A stretch of DNA of 64,000 bases from CAZMVY01 sp964653435 (GTDB taxonomy: Bacteria > Planctomycetota > Phycisphaerae > UBA1845 > PWPN01), in NCBI GenBank assembly GCA_964653435.1, contig CAZZFA010000003.1:62001-126000 (forward strand), in the 5' to 3' direction. The position numbers and the translations under genes were made by a program. Positions within the stretch are counted from its first letter, which is position 1, and every line of letters starts with the position of its first letter. The notes under the pieces are model-generated. The model had not been told where the DNA came from. It searched no databases and worked only from the letters and a program-made list of their open reading frames with translations. Below are positions 17,445 through 24,928 of the stretch, one piece after another.

Positions 17445-17577
17445 GCGGTGCAGAACGCCTCCACCTCCACGGGAGAAGCCCGCAAAGACTGTCACACACC
17501 CCGACACGGCGGCGGCAGTCCTGCCCGCTTGCCTGGAGAGGCGGCCTGTTCTAAAACAATCGCGGGATGTGCCAGCG

Positions 17578-18519
17578 ATGAGAATCGCCGTCATCGGTTC
17601 CGGAAGTGTCGGCTGTCTCTACGGCGCCAGGCTCGCCCGGGCGGGTCATGACGTACATTTTCTCATGCGCCGGGACCTGGAGGCCGTGCGACGCCACGGG
17701 CTGACGGTTCGCAGTTGTGACGGCGATTTCCATCTGGCGGTGAAGGCATATGCGCGTCCGGAGGAGATCGGCCCGGCCGATCTGGTTATTTGCGCGCTCA
17801 AGACCACGGCGCTCGACGCGGCCCGGGCACTGATCCGGCCGTGTATGGGGCCGAAGACCGACGTGCTCGCGCTGATGAACGGACTGGGGGTCGAGGATCA
17901 GTTCGCCGAGTGGTTTCCGCGGGAGCACATCTTCGGTGGGCTGGCGTTCGTGTGCATCAACCGCGGCGAGCCGGGTGTGATTCATCATTACGGTTACGGT
18001 CGCGTGGTCATCGGTCACCTGGAGGATGATGTCGCGCGGGCACGGGCCATTGCCGATCTCTTTGCGGCGGCGGGCTTCGATGCCTCCGTTACCCCGTCGT
18101 TGCTGCGGGCGCGGTGGGAGAAGCTGGTATGGAACATCCCCTTCAGCACGCTGGCGGTTTCGGCCGGCGCGGTAACTACCCGGCACATCATGGAAGACGA
18201 AGGCCTGCGCGAAATTGCCGGATCGCTGATGGCGGAAACGATCGCCGCGGGCAATGCGGAGCTGGCGGAGGACAACGCTATTGTCCCGGAGCCGCTTATC
18301 GAAAGGATGTTCGCGAACACGGCCACCATGGGCGATTACCGTCCCTCGATGCTCGTTGACTACCTGGACAGGCGGCCGTTGGAGGTGGAGTCGATCCTGG
18401 GCGAGCCGGTCCGCCGGGCCGTTGCGCACGGTGTGGCCGTTCCCGCTATGAAGATGCAGTATCGGCTCGTGTCGTTCCTCGACCGGCTGAACCGGGGTCT
18501 GGTGCGCCCGTCGGAATGA
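17578..18519 (+). CDS. 2-dehydropantoate 2-reductase family protein
   Basis: The 313-residue protein resembles PanE/ApbA, which reduces ketopantoate to pantoate with NADPH in pantothenate and CoA synthesis. It shows the N-terminal GSGSVG nucleotide motif (7-12), the conserved lysine in RARWEKLVWN, and SMLVDYLDRRPLEVESILG near residues 258-276, matching the PanE substrate segment S-M-x-x-D-x-x-x-x-R-x-x-E. ATG 17578 is preferred to GTG 17569. Planctomycetes carry several PanE paralogues and some reduce other 2-keto acids, so I do not assign panE firmly. It is separated from the preceding operon by the repeats. Confidence 0.8.
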   Translation: MRIAVIGSGSVGCLYGARLARAGHDVHFLMRRDLEAVRRHGLTVRSCDGDFHLAVKAYARPEEIGPADLVICALKTTALDAARALIRPCMGPKTDVLALMNGLGVEDQFAEWFPREHIFGGLAFVCINRGEPGVIHHYGYGRVVIGHLEDDVARARAIADLFAAAGFDASVTPSLLRARWEKLVWNIPFSTLAVSAGAVTTRHIMEDEGLREIAGSLMAETIAAGNAELAEDNAIVPEPLIERMFANTATMGDYRPSMLVDYLDRRPLEVESILGEPVRRAVAHGVAVPAMKMQYRLVSFLDRLNRGLVRPSE

Positions 18520-18520
18520 G

Positions 18521-18580
18521 ACCTCCCGCCGGGGGCGGCGACGGGGCGCAGAACGGCCTCTGGTCGGCGGGCCGGGAGGT
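18521..18580 (+). terminator. Possible terminator after the PanE-like gene
   Basis: ACCTCCCG (18521-18528) and CGGGAGGT (18573-18580) are a perfect 8-bp inverted repeat with a long GC-rich interior, 2 bp after the stop codon and followed by TTGTTAT. The T-run is poor. Confidence 0.3.
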
Positions 18581-18789
18581 TGTTATGCTAGTAGCGCCGC
18601 TTTCGGTTCGAGAGTTTCGTTCGTTTCCGGCCCGTAGGGACGACCGAGCGTAGCCCGGGGCGTACGCCTCGGGGTTGCGGCTGTCTTTCCGAGAGCGGCG
18701 CCAGTGAGTCGGTTCGCGCCGGATGGTCGGGCGGCGACCGGGCGGGTAGTGTTCTCGATGCCGGCCGTCCCGCGGAAACAGGAGTACGT

Positions 18790-19017
18790 GTGGCAAAATC
18801 GGACGTTATCCAACTTGACGCAGTAGTCACGAAGGCCCTGCCCAACGCCATGTTCCTCGTGGAGGCGCAGATGGGCGAGGTGAAACACGAGGCGTTGTGC
18901 CAGGTGGCCGGCCGGATGCGCCGGAACTTCATCCGCATTCTGCCCGGCGACCGCGTGACGATCGAGCTATCGCCGTACGACCTCAAGCGCGGCCGCATCA
19001 TCTACCGGCAGCGATAA
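18790..19017 (+). CDS. infA: Translation initiation factor IF-1
   Basis: IF-1 binds the 30S A site and helps IF-2 and IF-3 during initiation. The 75-residue protein has the S1/OB-fold pattern of the family, including KALPNAMFLVEAQ, GRMRRNFIRILPGDRV and YDLKRGRIIYR. The length is close to the usual 72. Residues 35-38 read ALCQ where most IF-1 proteins have AHIS, and the internal loop QMGEVKHE differs. The start is GTG, with ACAGGAG 5 bp upstream. It is not in a ribosomal protein cluster. Its leader (18581-18789) shares a partly conserved CGCTTTCGGT-CGAGAGT block with 52450-52510. Confidence 0.93.
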   Translation: MAKSDVIQLDAVVTKALPNAMFLVEAQMGEVKHEALCQVAGRMRRNFIRILPGDRVTIELSPYDLKRGRIIYRQR

Positions 19018-19056
19018 CCGGCGGGCGGACCGCGGCATTCCACGACAGCCTACTTT

Positions 19057-19530
19057 TCACATCGGCAGGCCGGTGATCTGGGTCTCGAAGGCCATACGGC
19101 CGTCGATGAATCCCTGTACGGAGCAGATGGTCCGCCGGGGCTTGATCTCGTCCGCCTTGCCGACGAGGTAAAGGCGGGCCGGCGGAGAGACAGCCTCGCG
19201 AAACTTCGTCTTGTCGATGCCGCCGAAGCCGAGAAACTTGATGCCCAGCAGAAGCGACACCGATACGTAGCTCGCCAGGTGCGCCGCGGTCTCGACCATG
19301 AGAACGCCGGGGAAAAGCGGTCGCCCCGGGATGTGCCCCTTTACCCACCATTCGTCCTCGCGGATATCCCGATACCCCACCGCGAGCTTGTTCTCGAGAT
19401 CAAGGTGGATGATTCCGTCGAGCTGCATGAACTCGTATCGGTGCGGAAGCTTCTGATAAATCTGCTCCCGTGTGATGAGGACGCGATTCAGGTCGATCGT
19501 GCTCAGGTCGAGGAACGCAGGCGGCGGCAT
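19057..19530 (-). CDS. 3-hydroxyacyl-ACP dehydratase FabZ-like protein
   Basis: The 157-residue hot-dog-fold protein has His30 in KLPHRYEFMQLDG and Glu80 in GRPLFPGVLMVETAA, the catalytic pair of FabZ, which dehydrates 3-hydroxyacyl-ACP in fatty acid elongation. The N-terminal 20 residues are extra compared with E. coli FabZ (151 residues). ATG 19528-19530 is preceded by GGAGAAAG. It stands alone, not in a lipid A or fab operon, so it could be a second FabZ or serve a special acyl chain. Cytoplasmic. Confidence 0.9.
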   Translation of the reverse strand: MPPPAFLDLSTIDLNRVLITREQIYQKLPHRYEFMQLDGIIHLDLENKLAVGYRDIREDEWWVKGHIPGRPLFPGVLMVETAAHLASYVSVSLLLGIKFLGFGGIDKTKFREAVSPPARLYLVGKADEIKPRRTICSVQGFIDGRMAFETQITGLPM

Positions 19531-19749
19531 GTTACGCTTTCTCCAACGGTCATGGAAACCCGGGGGCGGCACGCCCCCCGATGCCGGGCGACCCGGACTG
19601 TTTCGTCGGCAGGGGCCGCGCCGGTCGCCGGCCCGGCCGCAGTCCACCGATCGTCGCCACGGCCCAAGCGGCCTTCAGAGACAACACTCCCACCGGTCCG
19701 TCCGCTGAATGCGGGCGGGCTTGGTCAGCTCTGCCGGCTCGATCGCGCC

Positions 19750-19932
19750 TCAAGGAGTCGTTTGCGAGGAGCGGGATTCGAGGATCTTTTTTCGGACCTC
19801 TTGGGCAGCGGCCTTGATGTCCTGCATCATTTTGCGAACGCGCGTGCCCGCGGCCTTGTTCCCGCCCTCTGCCTTGGCGATATCTTCGCTGGCGGACTCT
19901 ACCAGTCGTTTGAGTTTTTCGTATTCTTCCAT
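19750..19932 (-). CDS. Histone H1-like (Hc1-type) DNA-binding protein
   Basis: The 60-residue protein contains KAEGGNKAAGTRVRKMMQ, the hallmark of the chlamydial Hc1/planctomycete histone-like family. These proteins bind and compact DNA. It is lysine- and arginine-rich and helical throughout. GTG 19950 and ATG 19947 are longer options, but ATG 19932 is best because GGAGAA sits the right distance upstream. The C-terminal basic tail of Hc1 is missing, which is usual for the short planctomycete versions. A good promoter lies just upstream. Confidence 0.85.
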   Translation of the reverse strand: MEEYEKLKRLVESASEDIAKAEGGNKAAGTRVRKMMQDIKAAAQEVRKKILESRSSQTTP

Positions 19933-19992
19933 CGTGCAGTTCTCCATCACTGTTTGGATGCACCCTCAGGAAACCACATCCATGCGGGCGGG

Positions 19993-20021
19993 AGTGTACC
20001 ACACCGGCCCGCACGTGACAA
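19993..20021 (-). promoter_or_regulatory. Candidate promoter for the Hc1-like gene
   Basis: On the minus strand TTGTCA (20021-20016) and TACACT (19998-19993) are separated by exactly 17 bp, giving a leader of about 55 nt. Confidence 0.6.
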
Positions 20022-20055
20022 ACCGCAATCCGCGTTTTTGAGCGAAAAACCCGGT

Positions 20056-22251
20056 CTACCTCTCCCGTGCCACCGGGGACGATCGTTTGTAAAACCTGTT
20101 GGCAAAAGCACTTTCGGCAATCAGCAGGGCCAGAAGCAGTATACCGGCCGGTATCGCCGCATCTACCCCGACTCGCTGGCGGCGCTGGACCTGCACGAGC
20201 TGGTTGGGCGTCTTGGCATTTGTAGCCGCGCCCGGGGCGAATCGTGCGATGATTTCGCCGGGGGGCAGACGCCGCAGATCGGACTCCTCATCGGCGACGT
20301 TTACGGCACAGAGCAGCAACGGGTCACGGGCCGGTTCCGCCGGCGTGACGACCACATGCCCGGGCAGGTTCGTCGGTATGGGCACCCGCCAGTCCGCGGC
20401 CGCCGCGTTGACTCGCACGGTCTGCGTCTCCCCATTCTCGCTCGAAAACCGCACATCGACTGCGGGGCCTGTCTTCGGCGAAACGGGCAGGCTCTTGACG
20501 GCTCCCGTCTCGGCGGTGGCGATTCGGTCGGGTGCGTTTGACGCTGTGGCGGCGGCCGTATGGAGCAGGAGGATCATGGGCGCCGCCTGCGCGGCGAACT
20601 CGCTCCAACCGCTCTCCGGGCTGAACGTAAGCAGGATGCTTCGCCCGGTGCCCACGGGGCGCTCGATCAGTCCGGGGCCGCCCGAGGCCAGCGGGGCCAC
20701 GACGACGGCGCGATCACCCATCCGCCGTATCGTCCAGGCGCGCAGGATGGCCCGGTCGGCCGGCGAATCGACGCCCGGGCTTGCAAACGGCGCCAGGAGA
20801 GGGTTGGAAAGGTCGGCCGGCGCGAGATGTGTCGGGGGCTGGAAATCGACGATCTCACCCGGCACCCCGGGCAGCAGATCGGCTCCCTGTTCGTAGCGAT
20901 CGGCCTGGACCTCGCCGCCAAGAATCGTGAACACGGTGCCGCCGTCGTGCGCGTACCCGGCGAGGTTGCGCCACCCGGCTTCATCCAGCGCGGGGACATC
21001 GGCCAGAAAAACGCAGCGAAAAGCGGCCAGGGCGGCCGTGCCCAGATCATTCGGTGCAAGCCTCGCCACCCGCAGTCGTTGCCGTTGCTCCGGAAGGGCG
21101 GGGGGGGCGAGCATTGCCGCGACAAGAGCCCCGGGGGAGTCGGTTCCGCCGTCGGGGCTGACGACGGCCACCTCGGGCACGCTGCCGGCCTGGACGCAGG
21201 CATATCGCACGTTGTCGAAGGGCAGCGGGTCGGATGGGCTCAGCTCGATGGTAAGGCGGTGAAGGCCGTCCGTCAGTCCGGGCAGGGTAACCGGCACGTT
21301 GACCGTCTGGCCGGGCGGGAGTTCGCCCGCGGGTTCGTCCGCACCCGTGGGCCCAAGCGGGCATCGCAGCCGGGGCTGATCGTCAACGCGGACCTCGATG
21401 GTCGGCGTGACCCGGAGGGGGGCGTCGCGGCCTGCGCGGACGGCCAGTTCCAGGCGGATCGGGGTATCGGCGGGGACGGCGTGTTTCGGCACCGACGCGA
21501 GCGTGAGCGCCGTGTTCAGGTCTTCCTCCGCGCCGACATCAATGCAGAAGACGGCGGCGTTGGAAGTCATGACGAGCGGCGGACCGGTCACATCGCGCCA
21601 GGCGCGCAACGTTGAATCGCTGAAGACGTAGATCTCGCGGCGAGGATGGCGGGCCTTCGTGAGAAGCTCGTCGGCCCGGCGGATCATGCGGCCGACGGGT
21701 TGGTCGTGGGCGCGCTGCCGGACGGATTCGATCTCGCGCAGGATCGCGTTGCGTGCGGTACGCAACGCGGGGGCGTTTCGCTCGGCGAATTCCGGGGCGG
21801 CGGTAAGCACAACGAATTCGGAGTCGTCGCCGAATCGCGAGCGGTCGTTTACCAGCGAGCCGGCCCACTCCTTCGCGACGTCCAGGCGTGTCTTGCCCTG
21901 GAAGCGGTAGGCCATGCTGGCGGAATCGTCGAGGCAGATCGCCACGGAGATCGGCCCACTGTCGATCGGCACCCAGCGGGCGGCGCGCACCCGCGGTTGC
22001 GCCAGCAGCATGGCGAGGCACGCGATCGCCGCCATCCGCATCAGGAGCAGGAGCAACCGCCGGAGGCGGTTGGTTCGTTCGGAGGCCTCACGGCTCTGCA
22101 GGATGAATCGGATCGCGGGGAAGGGTTGCCGCCTCGGTCTTGGCCGCAGCATGAGATGGATCAGCACCGGAGCCGCCGCACCCAGCGCGCCCCAGAGCAG
22201 CACCGGGGCTCCGAATGTCAGCGGGCCCAACGCCGAGGCCACGACGTCCAT
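20056..22251 (-). CDS. BatA-like vWA-domain membrane protein
   Basis: The 731-residue protein starts with the BatA/aerotolerance N-terminal domain: two membrane segments near residues 12-34 and 66-86 around LRPRPRRQPFPAIRF. A von Willebrand A domain follows, whose MIDAS DxSxS reads DDSAS (108-112). A middle beta-rich region and a glutamine amidotransferase-like domain (about 390-560) come next, and a single C-terminal helix (about 702-720) anchors the protein. Such proteins normally work with MoxR ATPases and DUF58 proteins in envelope stress or protein assembly, but none is in this window. The stop is close to the Hc1 promoter, and the start follows the fucosidase stop by 31 bp. Confidence 0.85.
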   Translation of the reverse strand: MDVVASALGPLTFGAPVLLWGALGAAAPVLIHLMLRPRPRRQPFPAIRFILQSREASERTNRLRRLLLLLMRMAAIACLAMLLAQPRVRAARWVPIDSGPISVAICLDDSASMAYRFQGKTRLDVAKEWAGSLVNDRSRFGDDSEFVVLTAAPEFAERNAPALRTARNAILREIESVRQRAHDQPVGRMIRRADELLTKARHPRREIYVFSDSTLRAWRDVTGPPLVMTSNAAVFCIDVGAEEDLNTALTLASVPKHAVPADTPIRLELAVRAGRDAPLRVTPTIEVRVDDQPRLRCPLGPTGADEPAGELPPGQTVNVPVTLPGLTDGLHRLTIELSPSDPLPFDNVRYACVQAGSVPEVAVVSPDGGTDSPGALVAAMLAPPALPEQRQRLRVARLAPNDLGTAALAAFRCVFLADVPALDEAGWRNLAGYAHDGGTVFTILGGEVQADRYEQGADLLPGVPGEIVDFQPPTHLAPADLSNPLLAPFASPGVDSPADRAILRAWTIRRMGDRAVVVAPLASGGPGLIERPVGTGRSILLTFSPESGWSEFAAQAAPMILLLHTAAATASNAPDRIATAETGAVKSLPVSPKTGPAVDVRFSSENGETQTVRVNAAAADWRVPIPTNLPGHVVVTPAEPARDPLLLCAVNVADEESDLRRLPPGEIIARFAPGAATNAKTPNQLVQVQRRQRVGVDAAIPAGILLLALLIAESAFANRFYKRSSPVARER

Positions 22252-22282
22252 GCAGGCATTATACCGCCGGTTTGCGGGCGTC

Positions 22283-24754
22283 CTACTCCGGCGACGTCAG
22301 GGCCGGGTCCACCCGGTTCACCTGGATGAAGTGCCAGACGGCGTTGTAGAAATGGTAATACTCGCCGTCGTGTTCGAGAAAGAAGCCGTAGGTGAGGTCC
22401 CGCCACTTGATCTCGGGATGAAAGTCGGTGATGTCGCACAGGAGGCGCGGCGGGGTGAACGCAATGGGCTGGCCGGGTCCGGGCGGCAGCTCATGGCCGA
22501 TCGCGATGTAGATCGGCTGGCGGTTTTTCGTGTTGTCGAACGGGTCTTTGCCGCCGAATGCGGTTCCGTCGTTGTTGCAGTACAGCAGGGCGTAGCGGCC
22601 CTTGGAAAGCCGCGTGAACGGACAGGGGGCGTTCGGATGGGGAAGGATGTCGCCCCCGGGTCGGTCGCGCAGAGGCTCCGTCGGCTGCCAGGTGCGCCCG
22701 TGATCCTGCGAGACGGTGTAGTACATGCATCCGTTGCCGGTGCGCATCACGCACATCAGCCGCCTGTCCGAGAGTTCCACGACCTGCGGCTCCTGAGCAA
22801 GCGACGCGCCGGGCACGCCGCGCAGCGCGGCCGTCACGCCGTGCGGCGGCTTCGGGAAAAACTGGAACTTCAACCTCGACGGGTCGGGTTCCGTGAAGAT
22901 GGTACGGCTGACGGCGAAGACCAGCTCGCTGCGGATATCCGCCAGCGCCTGTGGGTCGGTCGAGACGTTCATGGGCAGGAGGAAATCGCCGTTCGAGAGG
23001 GCGATCGGCGGAGCCATCAGGTGCCAGCCTTCGCGATTGGGCGCGAGCGCGTACGAGGGGGTGTCGAGGCGATAGGCGGAGTTGGGGCCGCGCGGGCCCA
23101 TCCAGGTCCGGCCGTCATCCTCGCTGATGGTGAACACGAGCCTTCCGAAACGCGTTCCCGCGGCGGTGTCCCGGAGGATGTGGAACTGGTAGATGCGGTG
23201 CTTTGCGGGGGGTCCGAGCGGCCGGGGGACGGCGAAGAGCTGACCCATTTCGCAGCAATGCCTGGGGCCGACGTCCTTGCCATCGTACGCGACCACGCGC
23301 GGCTCCCACGTCCGGCCGCGGTCGGTGCTGCGGCGGGTGTAGCAGAGAGCGTTCTCGCCGTGGCCGGCGGTGACGCTGATCAGCCACGCGCCGGTCTGCG
23401 TGACGCATACGGAGTTGATGTACTGCTTGTCGCTCAGATCATCGATGACGGCCATCGGTCGGGACGCGCTGGTGCTGTACGCGGCGGGCGCGGAGGCCGG
23501 CGTTTCCGCCGCGGGGTGCGCATCGGCGGCGGGGCCGTCGAGCTCAAGGGCGATGATCGTGTCGATCCCGTTCTGGAACGCGGGCGAGAGCGTGATCTCG
23601 ATGCCCTGGTCGTCCTGTTCGATGGTGCCGATGCCGCCGGTCAGGATGCGGCTCTTCACGATCGTCTTATTGAGGGCCGGCAGCCGGACGCTGTGTCCCT
23701 GCCAGGCGAGGATGTGGAGGTAGACGGTGTTGCCCCGGTACGTGCTCGCGCCCCACGGCCCCGGCCGGAACGGCCCGCCGCGGGTGCGGTAGATGCTCTC
23801 GCCGTACTTGCCGAGCCACTCGCCGATCTCCTTGAGCCGTTCGACCTGGCGCGGCTCGATCCGGCCGTCCGGCATCGGGCCGACATTGAGCAGCAGGTTC
23901 CCGTCGCCGCCGACCGTTCGCGCAAGGATGTGGATGCACTCCTTCAGCGACTTGATCTGATCGTCGGGCTTCCAGGCCCATTGCCTTCCGAGCGTCATGC
24001 AGGTTTCCCAGGCGCGATCCGTGCGGTATTCGCCGATCTTCTGCTCGGGTGTGTCATAGTCGCCGGGAAGGCCGCAACGGTTGTTGATGAGAATATCCGG
24101 CTGAAGCCGGTGGATCATCGCGAAGAGCCGTTCGGAGTCCCAGTCCTTCGCCGTCCCGCCGAGGCCGTCGAACCACATCACGTCCACCTTGCCGTAGTTC
24201 GACAGCAGCTCGCGGATCTGGCCGTGCATGTACTCGATGTACCGGGCATGGTTCGCAGTCCGGTAGTCGGGGTGGTGCCAGTCCGGCGGCGAGTAGTAGA
24301 AGCCGAGTCGCATCCCGTTCGCATGGCACGCCTTCGCGAGTTCGGCGACCACGTCCCGGCCGAAGGGCGAGTTCGTGATCTTGTAGTCGGTGAGCTTGCT
24401 GTCGAACTCGCAGAAGCCGTCGTGGTGCTTGGTTGTGAAGACCAGGTACTTCATGCCGGCGGCCCTGGCGATGGCGACCCACTCGTTCGCGTTGAAGGCC
24501 GTCGGGTTGAACTCCTTGTAGAGGTTGTCGTATACCTCGACCGGTATCTCGCCGGTCTTTGCGTCCTTGCGACCATTGCGCGGGCCGCCGCGCGACCAGC
24601 CGATTTCGGTGCCCTTGAGGCTTACCGGGCCCCAGTGAATAAACAAGCCGAATTTGTCGTCGCGGAACCACTGCATGCGGTCCGGCTTGGCGCAGCCGGA
24701 GGCCGACAATGCGGCCAGCAGTAGCGGGAACAGCAGCGATCGTGCGTGTGCCAT
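22283..24754 (-). CDS. Fusion of GH29 alpha-L-fucosidase and BNR/sialidase-like propeller, lipoprotein
   Basis: The 823-residue protein has a lipoprotein signal (LLLAALSASGC) and ATG 24752-24754 follows GGAGG. Residues 30-470 are a GH29 fucosidase: FGLFIHWGP, YLVFTTKHHDGF and nucleophile Asp196 in VDVMWFDGLGG. From about 480 to the end there is a six-bladed-propeller sialidase-like domain, with Asp boxes STDRGRTW, SEDDGRTW and SQDHGRTW. The first half would cleave terminal fucose. The second resembles the exo-sialidase-like proteins common in planctomycetes, many of which may not be true sialidases. Joining the two is unusual. The protein would be outside the cytoplasm. It is probably expressed with the BatA-like gene downstream. 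Confidence 0.85.
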   Translation of the reverse strand: MAHARSLLFPLLLAALSASGCAKPDRMQWFRDDKFGLFIHWGPVSLKGTEIGWSRGGPRNGRKDAKTGEIPVEVYDNLYKEFNPTAFNANEWVAIARAAGMKYLVFTTKHHDGFCEFDSKLTDYKITNSPFGRDVVAELAKACHANGMRLGFYYSPPDWHHPDYRTANHARYIEYMHGQIRELLSNYGKVDVMWFDGLGGTAKDWDSERLFAMIHRLQPDILINNRCGLPGDYDTPEQKIGEYRTDRAWETCMTLGRQWAWKPDDQIKSLKECIHILARTVGGDGNLLLNVGPMPDGRIEPRQVERLKEIGEWLGKYGESIYRTRGGPFRPGPWGASTYRGNTVYLHILAWQGHSVRLPALNKTIVKSRILTGGIGTIEQDDQGIEITLSPAFQNGIDTIIALELDGPAADAHPAAETPASAPAAYSTSASRPMAVIDDLSDKQYINSVCVTQTGAWLISVTAGHGENALCYTRRSTDRGRTWEPRVVAYDGKDVGPRHCCEMGQLFAVPRPLGPPAKHRIYQFHILRDTAAGTRFGRLVFTISEDDGRTWMGPRGPNSAYRLDTPSYALAPNREGWHLMAPPIALSNGDFLLPMNVSTDPQALADIRSELVFAVSRTIFTEPDPSRLKFQFFPKPPHGVTAALRGVPGASLAQEPQVVELSDRRLMCVMRTGNGCMYYTVSQDHGRTWQPTEPLRDRPGGDILPHPNAPCPFTRLSKGRYALLYCNNDGTAFGGKDPFDNTKNRQPIYIAIGHELPPGPGQPIAFTPPRLLCDITDFHPEIKWRDLTYGFFLEHDGEYYHFYNAVWHFIQVNRVDPALTSPE

Positions 24755-24811
24755 GTTTTCTGCCTCCAGGTCAATCACAGAGCGATACACATTGATTCTG
24801 CCCGCCGGGCG

Positions 24812-24925
24812 TGAGAATGTCGAATGACGAAATCCGAATGCCGAAAGAGGCCCCAAACCCGAATAACGAGTCCCGAGGCGTATCTGCATTGTTGTCCATC
24901 ATGCGTCATTCGCGCGTCACCGGAT
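24812..24925. repeat. Short-word repeat of the ATGACGAA/CGAATG type
   Basis: The spacer upstream of the fucosidase gene holds GAATGTCGAATGACGAAATC, GAATGCCGAA and GAATAACGAGTC words, then CATCATGCGTCATTCG. Similar A- and G-rich strings are scattered in many planctomycete and verrucomicrobial genomes. Only one copy is in this window, so the assignment is from general knowledge. Confidence 0.4.
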
Positions 24926-24928
24926 CGA

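Noticed and set aside
21914..24724. A 936-codon plus-strand frame
   Set aside because: It lies wholly antisense to the vWA and GH29 genes, has arginine- and valine-rich shadow composition and no recognisable domain.
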